In this document: positions 20,822-31,576 of the stretch, piece by piece | Numbering within the stretch: the first letter of the stretch is position 1 | How the letters are laid out: every line of letters starts with the position of its first letter | NCBI GenBank assembly: GCA_028097405.1 | Contig: JAOHEK010000011.1 | Location: 1 to 64,000, forward strand | DNA: 64,000 nt | From: Paracoccaceae bacterium | Lineage (GTDB): Bacteria > Pseudomonadota > Alphaproteobacteria > Rhodobacterales > Rhodobacteraceae | Direction of reading: 5' to 3' | Made by a program: the position numbers and the translations under genes | The notes under the pieces: model-generated | Database searches by the model: none | Told to the model about the DNA's origin: nothing | The model's input: only the letters and a program-made list of their open reading frames with translations

Positions 20822-21652
20822 ATGGCATTGCTCAGCTTCGAAAGAAAATACCGGGTCCGCGGCGGGACACTGGTTGGTGGCGATCTATTCGATTTCTGGG
20901 TGGGTCCCTTCTATGTTGGCTTTTTCGGTGTCACGACGATCTTCTTCGCCGCACTTGGCACATTTCTAATTTTTTATGGCGCAGCACTGGGCGATACTTG
21001 GAACCCTTGGTTGATTTCGATCAATCCGCCGTCATTGGAGGTAGGTCTTGGGATCGCACCTCTGGCTGAAGGCGGTTTGTGGCAAGCCATTACCGTTTGC
21101 GCTACCTTCGCGTTCCTCAGTTGGATGATGCGCGAGGTCGAGATCTGCCGCAAACTTGGCATGGGATATCATGTGCCCTTTGCCTTTAGCATCGCGATTT
21201 TGGCGTATGTCACGCTGGTGATTATCCGCCCAATGTTGCTGGGTGCTTGGGGTCACGGCTTTCCGTATGGTATCTTCAGCCATCTGGATTGGGTGAACAA
21301 CGTCGGATATGCCTACGGCAACTTCCACTACAATCCAGCGCATATGATCGCGATCACGTTCTTTTTCACGACGTGTTTTGCACTGGCGCTGCATGGGTCG
21401 TTGGTCTTGTCCGCGGTCAACCCAGGGCGCGGCAAAACAATGACAACACCAGACCATGAAGACACGTACTTCCGCGATCTGATTGGCTATTCCATCGGAC
21501 CATTGGGCATCCACCGTTTGGGCTTGTTCCTTGCGCTGAGCGCCGTGGTTTGGAGCGCGATCTGCATCGTGATTTCGGGCACCATTTGGTTCGATAGCTG
21601 GGCAAGCTGGTGGGATTGGTACGCTGATCTGCCTTGGTGGCGCGATCTGTAG
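20822..21652 (+). CDS. pufL: Photosynthetic reaction centre L subunit
   Basis: [39 protein letters not shown]... Confidence 0.98.
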   Translation: MALLSFERKYRVRGGTLVGGDLFDFWVGPFYVGFFGVTTIFFAALGTFLIFYGAALGDTWNPWLISINPPSLEVGLGIAPLAEGGLWQAITVCATFAFLSWMMREVEICRKLGMGYHVPFAFSIAILAYVTLVIIRPMLLGAWGHGFPYGIFSHLDWVNNVGYAYGNFHYNPAHMIAITFFFTTCFALALHGSLVLSAVNPGRGKTMTTPDHEDTYFRDLIGYSIGPLGIHRLGLFLALSAVVWSAICIVISGTIWFDSWASWWDWYADLPWWRDL

Positions 21653-21666
21653 GAGAGGAATGAAAA

Positions 21667-22593
21667 ATGGTTGAATATCAAAATATCTTCACGCAGGTAC
21701 AGGTCCAAGGCCCGGCAGAGATGGGCGTTGATCCAAATGGCACACTTGCAAAAGAGCGGACCAACAGCACAAGCTTTTCCAAGCTCGCGGGCTTGTTTGG
21801 CAACGCGCAATTGGGGCCGATTTATTTGGGCACCTTTGGTGTCGTATCGTTGGCCACAGGCTTTATATGGTTCTTTATTATCGGCATGAACTACTGGGCA
21901 CAGGTCGACTATTCGCCTGCGCTGTTCCTGCGCGAACTTTTCTGGCTCTCGCTCGAACCGCCGGCGGCTGAATACGGTTTGGGCATGGCGCCGCTGGATG
22001 AAGGTGGCTGGTGGGTTATCGCATCGTTCTTCTTGCTGATCTCCGTCATCTCATGGTGGATCCGCACCTATCTGCGTGCCGAAGAACTTGGCATGGGTAA
22101 GCATGTCTCATGGGCGTTTGCCTCTGCGATCTGGTTGTTTCTGGTGCTTGGTTTGATCCGGCCTATCATGATGGGGTCATGGGAAGAGGCGGTGCCTTAC
22201 GGCGTGTTCAGCCATCTTGACTGGACCAACCTGTTCTCGCTGACCTACGGCAACCTGTTCTACAACCCGTTCCACGCGCTAAGCATCGCGTTCCTTTATG
22301 GATCAGCTCTGCTGTTTGCGATGCACGGTGCGACCATTCTGGCGGTCAGCCGTTACGGCGGCGAGCGTGAGATCGAACAGATCGTGGACCGTGGTACTGC
22401 GTCCGAGCGTGCCGCCTTATTTTGGCGCTGGACCATGGGTTTCAATGCCACAATGGAAGGCATTCACCGCTGGGCTTGGTGGTTTGCGGTTTTGACAACG
22501 CTGACTGGCGGCATCGGAATTCTGCTGACTGGGACAGTCGTCGATAACTGGTTTATTTGGGCACAAGAGCATGGCTATGCACCGCTTGACTAA
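21667..22593 (+). CDS. pufM: Photosynthetic reaction centre M subunit
   Basis: [22 protein letters not shown]...[36 protein letters not shown]. Confidence 0.98.
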   Translation: MVEYQNIFTQVQVQGPAEMGVDPNGTLAKERTNSTSFSKLAGLFGNAQLGPIYLGTFGVVSLATGFIWFFIIGMNYWAQVDYSPALFLRELFWLSLEPPAAEYGLGMAPLDEGGWWVIASFFLLISVISWWIRTYLRAEELGMGKHVSWAFASAIWLFLVLGLIRPIMMGSWEEAVPYGVFSHLDWTNLFSLTYGNLFYNPFHALSIAFLYGSALLFAMHGATILAVSRYGGEREIEQIVDRGTASERAALFWRWTMGFNATMEGIHRWAWWFAVLTTLTGGIGILLTGTVVDNWFIWAQEHGYAPLD

Positions 22594-22622
22594 GCGTTGC
22601 ATCCCAAGAGAGGAATAAGATT

Positions 22623-22862
22623 ATGAGCGACAATCACGACTATCTGGGAACAAGCGACAACCCAAAACTGCGCTTAAGCGCTGATGTACTTATGTTGATG
22701 CTGAAGGGGGCGAGCTATGCCGCAATCTTCTGTCTGGCGCTCTGGTTCATCTTGGCAGCCATACATTGGGTGGGTCTGCTATTGCCCGAAGACTCTCGTT
22801 TTCGACCAGACCCAACACCATTCTCGTTCCATATGAACGATCAACAGAACACGATCGTTTAA
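22623..22862 (+). CDS. pufX: PufX-like RC-LH1 complex protein
   Basis: 79 aa, single TM, directly after pufM; LKGASYAAIFCLALWFILAAIHWVGLLLPE resembles the PufX MKGA...LLP core. No PufC follows. Confidence 0.8.
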   Translation: MSDNHDYLGTSDNPKLRLSADVLMLMLKGASYAAIFCLALWFILAAIHWVGLLLPEDSRFRPDPTPFSFHMNDQQNTIV

Positions 22863-22874
22863 ACAACTTCCTTT

Positions 22875-23031
22875 GGGCCATCTTTGGCCCGAAGAACCCA
22901 GTTTCGGATTTTTCGTCCCTTGAATGTCCGAAAACTGTTGGGGCCGTGAGGTTCTGACATTTCCCGTTGGCTACGGGAGGCAGATGTCGAGATGTCGTAA
23001 GACATGCGCCATCTGTCCCCCGGCCAACGGG
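22875..23031 (+). promoter_or_regulatory. Cluster of three consecutive stem-loops between pufX and dxs
   Basis: (1) GGGCCA-TCTT-TGGCCC 22875-22890. (2) CCCAGTTTCGGA...TCCGAAAACTGTTGGGG 22897-22942. (3) CCCGTTGGC...GGCAGATG..ATGTCGTAAGACAT..CATCTGTC...GCCAACGGG 22963-23031. Confidence 0.7.
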
Positions 23032-23061
23032 TCCTAACTTCCGCGCGAAAGGGCTGCTGAT

Positions 23062-24945
23062 ATGACCTCTCTGCTTGATAAGATCGCCGGTCCGTCCGAC
23101 CTCAAAAGTTTCAGTGATGCCGATCTGTCAAAGCTCGCGGATGAGCTGCGCACAGAGGTGATCGAAGCTGTTGCCACGACTGGCGGACATCTTGGGTCCT
23201 CGTTGGGTGTGGTAGAGTTGACGGTCGCGTTGCACGCCGTCTTTGACACGCCACGTGACAAATTGATCTGGGATGTTGGGCACCAATGTTATCCCCATAA
23301 GGTGCTGACAGGCCGACGCGCCCGGATGAAGACGCTGCGTCAAGAAGGCGGAATATCCGGGTTCACCAAACGCAGCGAAAGCGATTTTGATCCCTTTGGT
23401 GCCGCGCATTCGAGTACGTCTATATCCGCGGCACTTGGGTTCACCGTTGCACGCGATATGGGCCAGCCCACGGGTGATGCCGTGGCGATCATCGGTGATG
23501 GATCGATCAGTGCCGGCATGGCCTATGAAGCGATGAACAACGCGGGCGCCGAAGGGCGCCGGATGTTCGTGATCTTGAATGACAATGAGATGAGCATCGC
23601 ACCACCCGTCGGTGCCATGTCGCAATATATGTCGCGGCTTTCCAACACGCCATTGGGCGCATTGGGTGAGACTTTCGAGGCCGTGCTGCCCGGCCCGTTG
23701 CGCGATCATGCACGCCGTGTGCGCGCGCTTGTCACCGGGTCATCAGCATCTAGCGGGACGATGTTCGAAGAGCTTGGGTTCGATTATATTGGACCGATCA
23801 ACGGCCACGACATGGACCAGCTGCTGACCGTTTTGCGCAGTGCCCGCACTCGGGCCACGGGGCCGGTATTGATCCATTGCTGCACAGTCAAGGGCAAGGG
23901 TTACGCGCCGGCTGAGACATCTGCCGATAAGTATCATGGCGTGTCCAAATTCAACGTGTCCAGCGGTGAACAGGCAAAATCGAGTTCAAACGCCCTAAGC
24001 TACACCAAGGTGTTTGGCCAAACATTGACCCGTATTGCAGCCCAAGATTCCAAAATTGTTGGGATCACTGCGGCGATGCCCTCGGGCACGGGCATGGACA
24101 TTTTTTCGGACCGCTTTCCAGAACGGATGTTTGATGTGGGTATCGCGGAACAGCATGGTGTGACCTTTGCTGCGGGCTTGGCGGCAGGCGGGCTTAAGCC
24201 GTTCTGCGCGATTTATTCAACGTTTCTGCAACGGGGATACGATCAGATTGTGCATGACGTCGCATTGCAAAATTTACCCGTGCGATTTGCGATTGACCGT
24301 GCAGGCCTTGTTGGCGCTGATGGTGCGACACATGCTGGTGCGTTTGACGTGGGCTACCTGTCAATTCTGCCGAATATGACCGTGATGGCCGCATCTGACG
24401 AGGCTGAGCTTGTCCATATGGTCGCCACCGCTGCAGCCCATGACGCAGGCCCAATCGCGTTCCGGTATCCGCGTGGTACTGGAACGGGCGTTACTATTCC
24501 GGACACGGGCACAGTGCTGGAAATCGGCAAGGGTCGTATTGTTCGCGAAGGATCAGACGTGGCGATCCTGTCCTTTGGTGCGCACCTGACCGAGAGCTTG
24601 AAAGCAGCCGATCTGATGCAGGCCCAAGGTGTAACCACCACAGTGGCAGACGCACGTTTTGCCAAGCCGCTCGATCATGCGCTGATCCGTCAGTTGATCA
24701 CGCACCACAAGGCGCTGGTCACGATTGAACAAGGATCACAAGGCGGGTTTGGCGCCATGGTCCTACATTATCTGGCAAACGAAGGCGTGTTGGACGGGAA
24801 CGTCGCAGTACGCACGATGACGCTACCGGACCGCTATATTGACCAAGCCGCTCCTGACGCGATGTATGCGGATGCCGGTTTAACGGCTGTCGATATCGCG
24901 GCGACGGCGATGCAGGCGATCAACAAATTGCCCGCCCGCGTCTAA
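23062..24945 (+). CDS. dxs: 1-deoxy-D-xylulose-5-phosphate synthase
   Basis: [39 protein letters not shown] motif, [15 protein letters not shown]. Confidence 0.97.
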   Translation: MTSLLDKIAGPSDLKSFSDADLSKLADELRTEVIEAVATTGGHLGSSLGVVELTVALHAVFDTPRDKLIWDVGHQCYPHKVLTGRRARMKTLRQEGGISGFTKRSESDFDPFGAAHSSTSISAALGFTVARDMGQPTGDAVAIIGDGSISAGMAYEAMNNAGAEGRRMFVILNDNEMSIAPPVGAMSQYMSRLSNTPLGALGETFEAVLPGPLRDHARRVRALVTGSSASSGTMFEELGFDYIGPINGHDMDQLLTVLRSARTRATGPVLIHCCTVKGKGYAPAETSADKYHGVSKFNVSSGEQAKSSSNALSYTKVFGQTLTRIAAQDSKIVGITAAMPSGTGMDIFSDRFPERMFDVGIAEQHGVTFAAGLAAGGLKPFCAIYSTFLQRGYDQIVHDVALQNLPVRFAIDRAGLVGADGATHAGAFDVGYLSILPNMTVMAASDEAELVHMVATAAAHDAGPIAFRYPRGTGTGVTIPDTGTVLEIGKGRIVREGSDVAILSFGAHLTESLKAADLMQAQGVTTTVADARFAKPLDHALIRQLITHHKALVTIEQGSQGGFGAMVLHYLANEGVLDGNVAVRTMTLPDRYIDQAAPDAMYADAGLTAVDIAATAMQAINKLPARV

Positions 24946-25472
24946 GGCGCAGCCATTGCCCCAAATATCATGTCACTGTGTCGCGCCATGTAAATGTGCA
25001 GCCACGGTGTGAAGGCGGCGGGTGTCGCTTTCAGTTGCGCCCTTAAGTCGGTGTGTGACACCCATCTGGTTGCCATCACTTCGTCGGGGTTTGGCGCTAT
25101 CGATAGATCGCCAAGCGCCTCGCCCACGTAAACATCAACCACCTCATGTTCGATCAAACCACCGCCCACATCGGCGCGGTATTCGACCTGACCGCGATGA
25201 TGCAGCGGAAGTTTCGTGATCCCCAGTTCCTCGTTCAAACGACGCGGCGCGCAGGTATCCGGCGCTTCGTTCCAATCTGGATGCGTGCAACAGGTGTTCG
25301 CCCAAAGACCGGGCGTGTGGTATTTGCCCATGGCGCGTTGTTGAATCAGAATACGTTCGCTCGACATAACAAAGACCGATATCGCTTTGTGTTTGAGGCC
25401 CCGCAGATGCGCCTCGAGCTTTTCGACGGGTTGCAAATTGCCATCGACCCAAGCAGGAATCATGATCGCCAT
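24942..25472 (-). CDS. idi: Isopentenyl-diphosphate delta-isomerase (type 1)
   Basis: Nudix-like [46 protein letters not shown]. Confidence 0.95.
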   Translation of the reverse strand: MAIMIPAWVDGNLQPVEKLEAHLRGLKHKAISVFVMSSERILIQQRAMGKYHTPGLWANTCCTHPDWNEAPDTCAPRRLNEELGITKLPLHHRGQVEYRADVGGGLIEHEVVDVYVGEALGDLSIAPNPDEVMATRWVSHTDLRAQLKATPAAFTPWLHIYMARHSDMIFGAMAAP

Positions 25473-26650
25473 CAGACGCGGGTTTCTGACACCATACGGG
25501 TCAGATGCGCGAGGTTCTTAAGTCCAATCTTAAGGTGCGCCATCGGCCGGGCCTTGATCAGGCGCTTGTTCATGTAAGCCTCAAACGTGAGACGTTGCAC
25601 GTCGACGTCATGGCAAAGCGACACAAAACGTTCGCGCCGCTCGTCGCTGCGGTAATAAGCGTTTTGCATCGCGCCAAGAACTTTGAAGACCGATTTATGT
25701 TCCCGCATGAATAGCTTGCGCGCGAGTTGAAGATCCTTGACGCGGCCCGTAGACAGATAGGCGCTTGCCGCGGTTGCCGCGACACGACCACCCAACATGG
25801 CGTAATAAATCCCTTCGCCTGATGACGGGGCGACAACACCAGCCGCATCACCTGCAATAATAACATCATGGCCGTTGTCCCATTTGTCCATGGGATGCAG
25901 TGGAATGGGTGCGCCTTCGCGGCGCAAGGTTTTGCAATCGGTCAACCCGTGAGCGGCGCGGATATCCGCAGTGGCTTTTTTCAAGTCCACCCCGTCAATG
26001 CCGGTGCCCATGCCGATGCTTGCAGATTTTCCGTGTGGGAAAATCCAACCGTAGAAATCAGGAGAGATCGCGCCGTCGTAAATCACGTCGCAGCGCAGGG
26101 GGTCGTAGTCGGCGCTTAGAGCAGGGGCCTCGATAATCTCGTGATAGGCGATGACGTATGGGATTTTGTCGCCGCCGGGGATTTCGGCTTTGGCGACTTT
26201 AGACCGCGCACCGTCTGCGCCGATGATCAGCCTGGTCGCAAGGCTGCATTCTTCGCCTGTCTCCTTACTGCGGTAAATGACCCTTGTTTGGCCTGCGTCG
26301 CGGGCGATCCGCAGGAATGTTCCGGTTACGCAAACAGCGCCAGCTTCTTTGGCGCGTGCGCGCAGAAACGGATCAAAGTCCTTGCGATCTACCATTCCCA
26401 CAAATCCGTTTTCGATCGGGATATCAACCTTGCGCCCCGTGGGCGAAATCATTCGTGCGGTATTCACTTTGGCGACCAGTTGATCTTCGGGGATCGCAAA
26501 ATCTTCAATAGCGCGTGGTGGGATCGCACCGCCGCAGGGTTTGATCCGACCGTCACGGTCGATCATCGCGACCTTTTTTCCAGACCTTGCCAGATCGTCC
26601 GCTGCTGTGGCGCCTGACGGCCCCCCTCCGATCACGACGACATCATACAT
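25472..26650 (-). CDS. bchP: Geranylgeranyl diphosphate/bacteriochlorophyll reductase BchP
   Basis: MYDVVVIGGGPSGATAADDLARSGKKVAMIDRDGRIKPCGGAIPPRAIEDF. Start trimmed to MYDVV. Confidence 0.95.
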   Translation of the reverse strand: MYDVVVIGGGPSGATAADDLARSGKKVAMIDRDGRIKPCGGAIPPRAIEDFAIPEDQLVAKVNTARMISPTGRKVDIPIENGFVGMVDRKDFDPFLRARAKEAGAVCVTGTFLRIARDAGQTRVIYRSKETGEECSLATRLIIGADGARSKVAKAEIPGGDKIPYVIAYHEIIEAPALSADYDPLRCDVIYDGAISPDFYGWIFPHGKSASIGMGTGIDGVDLKKATADIRAAHGLTDCKTLRREGAPIPLHPMDKWDNGHDVIIAGDAAGVVAPSSGEGIYYAMLGGRVAATAASAYLSTGRVKDLQLARKLFMREHKSVFKVLGAMQNAYYRSDERRERFVSLCHDVDVQRLTFEAYMNKRLIKARPMAHLKIGLKNLAHLTRMVSETRV

Positions 26651-26651
26651 G

Positions 26652-27938
26652 TTATTCTCCGGGGACCATTGCGGCGGGCCTGACATCCCGCGGGGTTTCC
26701 AATACGCGCGCAGCCATCATGGCGGCGGCGAGAAAAAGGGCAGCCTCAAACGCAAAGACAGCACCAAATGCCGGGCCATCGGCTGCGAAATTTCGGGCGA
26801 TATCGACAAGGACTGCACCTGTGAGGCCGCCAAAGCCCGCAGCGATGGCCTGTGCTGCACCCCAAAGCCCCATTCGGGTACCTTCACGCTGGCCGCGCCC
26901 ATCCGATGCCAAGGCCATCATTGCGCCAATCGCGGCGACGGCGAACATGCCGTTGAAGAAGCCCAATGCGACGACGAGAGTGGTGAAGTTCAGTGCGCTA
27001 TATGCAAACCCCGTCATGCTGATCAGGGCAAGGACCGTGCATGACCCAAGACATCCGGCCATGATCCAAGATCGCAGCGCGCCAATTTTCAATCCAGTGG
27101 CCACAATGCCGACGGTCAACATCCCGACGAACACACCACCGTTTTGCGCACCGCTCAGCGTTGTGGATTGGCCCGGTGTAAAACCAAAAACAAGGCCTGC
27201 GTAAGGCTCTAGGATCAGTTCCTGCATGAAATAGGCGTTCATAGACAAAAACACGAACAGGGTGAAGTTGCGGGTCTTTGGCTCTGCCCAAACCTCGCGC
27301 ATGCCTTCCATGAACGGGGTTGAAGGTTCGGGGCGCATTGGCGTCACACGAGCCTCGATCTTGCCGATGGCTGTGATTGTTAACAGCACAGCACCTGTGA
27401 CGATCACAGCCACAACGCTCATCAAGCGTTGTGGCGAATAGGGATCTAGGAATTGCCCCGCAAGGCCGGCTGTCATGGCGATGCCAAAGATCATCATCAG
27501 CCAAGTGATTGTCGCGGCGGCTGCGCGGCGATGGGGTGCGGTGGCCGTGGCCAATAAGGCCAGCAAGGATGTACCCGACGCACCAACGCCAATGCCGATC
27601 AGCCCATATGACGCGATCGATAGGCCGAGTGCCGCTCCAAAATTCTTTGCAAACAGCGTGACGGCAAAGGCCGCACCTAATCCACCGGCAGCAAGGATCA
27701 CCATGCCGCCAATAATCCAGCGCGTGCGGTTGCCGCCCGTGTCAGACGTGAACCCCCACCGTGGCCGCGACAATTGAATGCCGTAGTGCAAACCGACCAA
27801 TGCGCCGGGCAGAAGTGCGGGTAACGCGAATTCTACAACCATCAAGCGGTTCAGCGTTGATGTGGTCAGCACAACGATCGCGCCCAGTGCCATTTGCACC
27901 AAACCAAGACGCGCGATTTGTCCCCAAGACAGCATCAT
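26652..27938 (-). CDS. PucC/Bch2-family membrane protein (orf428-like) between bchP and bchG
   Basis: MFS-like PucC family: MMLSWGQIARLGLVQMALGAIVVLTTSTLNRLMVVEFALPALLPGALVGLHYGIQLSRPRWG. Conserved position in PGCs. Confidence 0.9.
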   Translation of the reverse strand: MMLSWGQIARLGLVQMALGAIVVLTTSTLNRLMVVEFALPALLPGALVGLHYGIQLSRPRWGFTSDTGGNRTRWIIGGMVILAAGGLGAAFAVTLFAKNFGAALGLSIASYGLIGIGVGASGTSLLALLATATAPHRRAAAATITWLMMIFGIAMTAGLAGQFLDPYSPQRLMSVVAVIVTGAVLLTITAIGKIEARVTPMRPEPSTPFMEGMREVWAEPKTRNFTLFVFLSMNAYFMQELILEPYAGLVFGFTPGQSTTLSGAQNGGVFVGMLTVGIVATGLKIGALRSWIMAGCLGSCTVLALISMTGFAYSALNFTTLVVALGFFNGMFAVAAIGAMMALASDGRGQREGTRMGLWGAAQAIAAGFGGLTGAVLVDIARNFAADGPAFGAVFAFEAALFLAAAMMAARVLETPRDVRPAAMVPGE

Positions 27939-28834
27939 AGCATTCCTCTCAGGGCGAAGGCGGCGATCATCATGCCGCTAACATACATCGCGACACCTGT
28001 GCCATTGTACCAAGGCGCACGAGCCTTGGGGTCCGTTAAAAGGACGGTCATGGCCCAAAGCTGTGCTGCAAGTAGCGCAAAGATCGCGGCAGCGAACAGT
28101 GGTTTGCCCCACCAGATCAACAAGGCGACGACTATGACTTGTGGGATGGCCATGATCCAACATGCGACCTTTGCGGCGCGTTCCGGTCCCAGCGTGACCG
28201 GCAGAGAATTGACGCCCATCTGGCGGTCTCCCTCAAGCGCTTTGAAATCGTTGAGCGTCATGATGCCATGTGCGCCTGTGGCGTAGAGACCCGCTATTAT
28301 GATCACAGGCCAGCCCGGCGCACCAACGGACAGCACTGCGGCACCGGTGAACCACGGCAAGCCTTCGTAGCATAGACCCACAAGCCCCGGCCCCCACCAA
28401 CCGGACCGTTTCATGCGGATGGGTTCAGCAGAATAGGCCCAAGCGGCAAGAACACCAAATACCGTTGCGCCAAACCCCCAAGGACCAAGTTGTGCGCCTA
28501 CGGCCAGCGAAAGAACTGACATCGCAAGGGCAATATAAAGCCCCCATTTTCCCGGAATGCGGCCTGACGGTATGGGGCGACCCGGTTCGTTGATTGCGTC
28601 GACATGGCGGTCACACCAATCATTGGCCGCTTGGCTCATGCCACAGACAATCGGTCCGGCGAGAATGATGCCAAGGAAAATGAGAAACCATTGGCCGCTT
28701 GGCGAGACGCCTGAGGACACGACACCACACAAATACGCCCACATCGGGGGAAACCAAGTCACAGGTTTTATCAACCACAGCATCGCGGCCGGGTCAGGCA
28801 GACGACGGGGCGGGATGGCGGCAAAATCTGTCAT
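27935..28834 (-). CDS. bchG: Chlorophyll/bacteriochlorophyll synthase BchG
   Basis: UbiA family: KPVTWFPPMWAYLCGVVSSG, NDWCDRHVDAINEPGRPIPSGRIPG. Confidence 0.97.
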   Translation of the reverse strand: MTDFAAIPPRRLPDPAAMLWLIKPVTWFPPMWAYLCGVVSSGVSPSGQWFLIFLGIILAGPIVCGMSQAANDWCDRHVDAINEPGRPIPSGRIPGKWGLYIALAMSVLSLAVGAQLGPWGFGATVFGVLAAWAYSAEPIRMKRSGWWGPGLVGLCYEGLPWFTGAAVLSVGAPGWPVIIIAGLYATGAHGIMTLNDFKALEGDRQMGVNSLPVTLGPERAAKVACWIMAIPQVIVVALLIWWGKPLFAAAIFALLAAQLWAMTVLLTDPKARAPWYNGTGVAMYVSGMMIAAFALRGML

Positions 28835-28836
28835 AG

Positions 28837-28854
28837 TGTCAGTTTAATCTGACA
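28837..28854. promoter_or_regulatory. PpsR/CrtJ-type palindrome (bchG side)
   Basis: TGTCAGTTTAATCTGACA; symmetric half-sites TGTCAG/CTGACA with N12 spacing. Confidence 0.85.
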
Positions 28855-28871
28855 GAATGCGATATCGCAAG

Positions 28872-28889
28872 TGTAAAGTAAGATTGACA
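28872..28889. promoter_or_regulatory. PpsR/CrtJ-type palindrome (cycA side)
   Basis: TGTAAAGTAAGATTGACA (TGT-N12-ACA). Confidence 0.75.
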
Positions 28890-28986
28890 TTTAAATGTTA
28901 CGGGAATGACTTACGCCGACATGTCAGCACGACTTTCCCAATGATTGGATCGCGCTAACTCAGATGAGGAAATGGGAGACTATTGA

Positions 28987-29436
28987 ATGAAGAAACTATT
29001 GAATACCACTTTCGGTCTTTGCCTTCTGAGCGCGCCAGTTCTTGCAGATGGCCATGCAACTGGCGACGCTGTGGCAGGTGAAGCTGTATTCAACCAGTGC
29101 AAGGCGTGTCACTCTATCGTTGATGCGGACGACAATGTTATTCTGCGTGGCGGTAAAAATGGACCAAACCTCTACGGCGTCTATACACGCGTTGCTGGCA
29201 CGGTTGATGGTTTCCGCTATGGAGATTCACTTGTTGAAGCGGGCGAAGCTGGTTTGGCATGGAAAGAAGCGGACTTTGTCGCATATGTTGAAGACCCGCG
29301 TAAGTTTTTGCGCACGTACAACGATGACAGTCGTGCGCGCAGCAACATGTCTTTCAAATTGCGCGCGGAAGAAGACCGTCTGAACGTTTGGGCCTACCTT
29401 GTGTCTGTCGGACCAGAAGTAAAAGCGACAAACTGA
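28987..29436 (+). CDS. cycA: Cytochrome c2-type electron carrier
   Basis: Signal peptide; GEAVFNQCKACHSI haem motif (CKACH); C-terminal SNMSFKLRAEEDRLNVWAYLVS. Confidence 0.9.
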   Translation: MKKLLNTTFGLCLLSAPVLADGHATGDAVAGEAVFNQCKACHSIVDADDNVILRGGKNGPNLYGVYTRVAGTVDGFRYGDSLVEAGEAGLAWKEADFVAYVEDPRKFLRTYNDDSRARSNMSFKLRAEEDRLNVWAYLVSVGPEVKATN

Positions 29437-29495
29437 TCGGATGATACGAAACTGATTTGCAAAGGCCTGTCCAATACGGCAGCCCTTTTGTATTT

Positions 29496-30530
29496 TTAGC
29501 CACCACGCACGGTATCAATCATCAATTGCACATTCTCAGGGTCGGCATCAGGCGTGATTCCGTGACCAAGGTTAAAGATATGAGGTCCATCCGAGAACGC
29601 ATCGACGATCTGGCGCGTCTCGGACACCAAGACATCACCGCCCGTCACCATATGGGACGAGGCAAGATTGCCCTGCACGCAGCCTCCGGTTTGAACATTT
29701 TTGGCCGCCCATTCAGCACTTACGCCGTCATCAAGCGCAATGCAGTCCGCCCCGATCGCTGCGTGAAGCTCGACATATTTCTCACCCGCACCGCGCGGAA
29801 AAGCGATGATCGGCACGTGAGGGTAAGCCGCTTTAAGCGCGGCCGTGATGTGCTGCATTGGTTCAATAGAATAGCGCTGGAAGTCCGCGCCTTGCAGTGA
29901 TCCGGCCCAACTATCGAACAGTTTGATCACCTCCGCACCCGCGTCGATCTGAGCGCTGAGGTAAACGATTGTTCCTGCAGTAATCAACTCGATCAGCCCG
30001 TCGAACACGATCCTGTTTTCAGCCTTGAGCGCATGGGCTGGGCCTTGGTCAGGCGTGCCTTGACCTGCGATCATATAGGTCGCGACGGTCCAGGGCGCGC
30101 CTGCGAAACCGATCAAAGTCGTTTCATCGGGCAGGGCCTTCGACAGGATTTTGATAGTTTCATAAATTGGAGACAGGTGGTCGCTCACGCCATGCGCAGG
30201 TTTTAGCGCGGCAAGCTGATCCGCAGTTGTGATTGTGGAAAGTCGGGGGCCTTCACCCGTCACAAACGACAAATCAGCGCCAAGCGCTTGGGGCAACAGC
30301 AGAATGTCTGCAAACAGAATGGCTGCGTCAAATCCATAGCGACAGATCGGCTGTATCGTGACCTCTGCCGCGAGGTTTGGGTTGTAGCACAACGACAAAA
30401 AATCACCTGCTTTGGCGCGTGTCGCTTTGTATTCCGGCAGGTATCGCCCCGCTTGGCGCATTATCCAAATTGGCGGCACAGGCAAGGTTTCCCCTGCAAG
30501 GGAGCGCAGGACAGATTTTTGGGTGCTCAT
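29496..30530 (-). CDS. hemE: Uroporphyrinogen decarboxylase
   Basis: [36 protein letters not shown]. Confidence 0.97.
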   Translation of the reverse strand: MSTQKSVLRSLAGETLPVPPIWIMRQAGRYLPEYKATRAKAGDFLSLCYNPNLAAEVTIQPICRYGFDAAILFADILLLPQALGADLSFVTGEGPRLSTITTADQLAALKPAHGVSDHLSPIYETIKILSKALPDETTLIGFAGAPWTVATYMIAGQGTPDQGPAHALKAENRIVFDGLIELITAGTIVYLSAQIDAGAEVIKLFDSWAGSLQGADFQRYSIEPMQHITAALKAAYPHVPIIAFPRGAGEKYVELHAAIGADCIALDDGVSAEWAAKNVQTGGCVQGNLASSHMVTGGDVLVSETRQIVDAFSDGPHIFNLGHGITPDADPENVQLMIDTVRGG

Positions 30531-30591
30531 GGCGGGTCTTTCTTCGTTACGTCACCAATTATGCCCGGTAGCAACAGTTGGACGCAAGAGT

Positions 30592-30609
30592 TGTAAGCGT
30601 AGGTTTACA
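30592..30609. promoter_or_regulatory. PpsR/CrtJ-type palindrome (hemE/hemC)
   Basis: TGTAAGCGTAGGTTTACA between divergent hemE and hemC. Confidence 0.75.
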
Positions 30610-30625
30610 CGTTTAGGAATGTTTC

Positions 30626-31576
30626 ATGCAGTATGATATGCCCACTCCGTCCAAACCGCTGAATATCGGCACCCGCGGCTCGCCTTTGGCGCTCGCGCAA
30701 GCGCATGAGACGCGGGCACGCTTGGCTGCGGCCTTTGACCTGCCACACGACGCTTTCGCTATCGTGGTGATCAGCACCGCCGGTGACCGGATCATTGACA
30801 GACCGCTGAAAGAGATTGGCGGCAAGGGCCTGTTCACCCGCGAGATTGAAGACGCATTGTTGGATGGCTCTATCGACATTGCCGTTCATTCGATGAAGGA
30901 CATGCCCACATTGCAGCCGGAAGGGCTGCTGCTGGACACCTATTTACCGCGCGAGGACGTGCGGGATGCGTTTATTTCTTTGAACGCGTCTGCACTAAGT
31001 GACTTGCCGCAAGGCAGCGTGGTTGGTACCTCTAGCTTGCGGCGTCAGGCGCAGTTGCGGTTGCGACGGCCGGATCTGCAAGTTGTGGAATTTCGCGGAA
31101 ACCTGCAGACGCGGCTCAAAAAGCTGGGCGATAAGGTCGCCGATGCGACCTTTCTTGCGATGGCGGGGCTCAACCGGTTGAAGATGGATGATGTCCCGCG
31201 CACTCCGATCGAGGTCACCGGCATGTTGCCCGCAGTCGCCCAAGGTGCCATTGGGATTGAGCGCCGAATCAATGACCTGCGCACTGCTGATATGCTGGCC
31301 GCGATCCATGATGGCCCGACGGGGCAAAGGCTTGCCGCTGAACGCACGTTTCTAGCTGCACTCGATGGGTCATGCGAAACACCGATTGCGGGTCTGGCGG
31401 AATTGGATGGCACGTCCCTACGATTGCGCGGAGAAGTGCTGCGCCCGGATGGATCGGGGGCGCTGAATGACGATATGACGGTACTGATCGAAGACGGCGC
31501 AGCTGCCGGAAAAGAGATGGCGACCAAACTGTTGGAACGCGCCGGCGAAGGGTTCTTTGACTGGCGCGCCCGTTAA
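30626..31576 (+). CDS. hemC: Hydroxymethylbilane synthase (porphobilinogen deaminase)
   Basis: NIGTRGSPLALAQAHETRARL, HSMKDMPT, VGTSSLRRQAQL. Start may be at 30638. Confidence 0.97.
   Translation: MQYDMPTPSKPLNIGTRGSPLALAQAHETRARLAAAFDLPHDAFAIVVISTAGDRIIDRPLKEIGGKGLFTREIEDALLDGSIDIAVHSMKDMPTLQPEGLLLDTYLPREDVRDAFISLNASALSDLPQGSVVGTSSLRRQAQLRLRRPDLQVVEFRGNLQTRLKKLGDKVADATFLAMAGLNRLKMDDVPRTPIEVTGMLPAVAQGAIGIERRINDLRTADMLAAIHDGPTGQRLAAERTFLAALDGSCETPIAGLAELDGTSLRLRGEVLRPDGSGALNDDMTVLIEDGAAAGKEMATKLLERAGEGFFDWRAR

Noticed and set aside
29458-29495. Imperfect GC hairpin with T-run between cycA and hemE as terminator
   Set aside because: Stem contains mismatches (CAAAGGCCTGTCC/GGCAGCCCTTTTG). Plausible but not strong enough to list.
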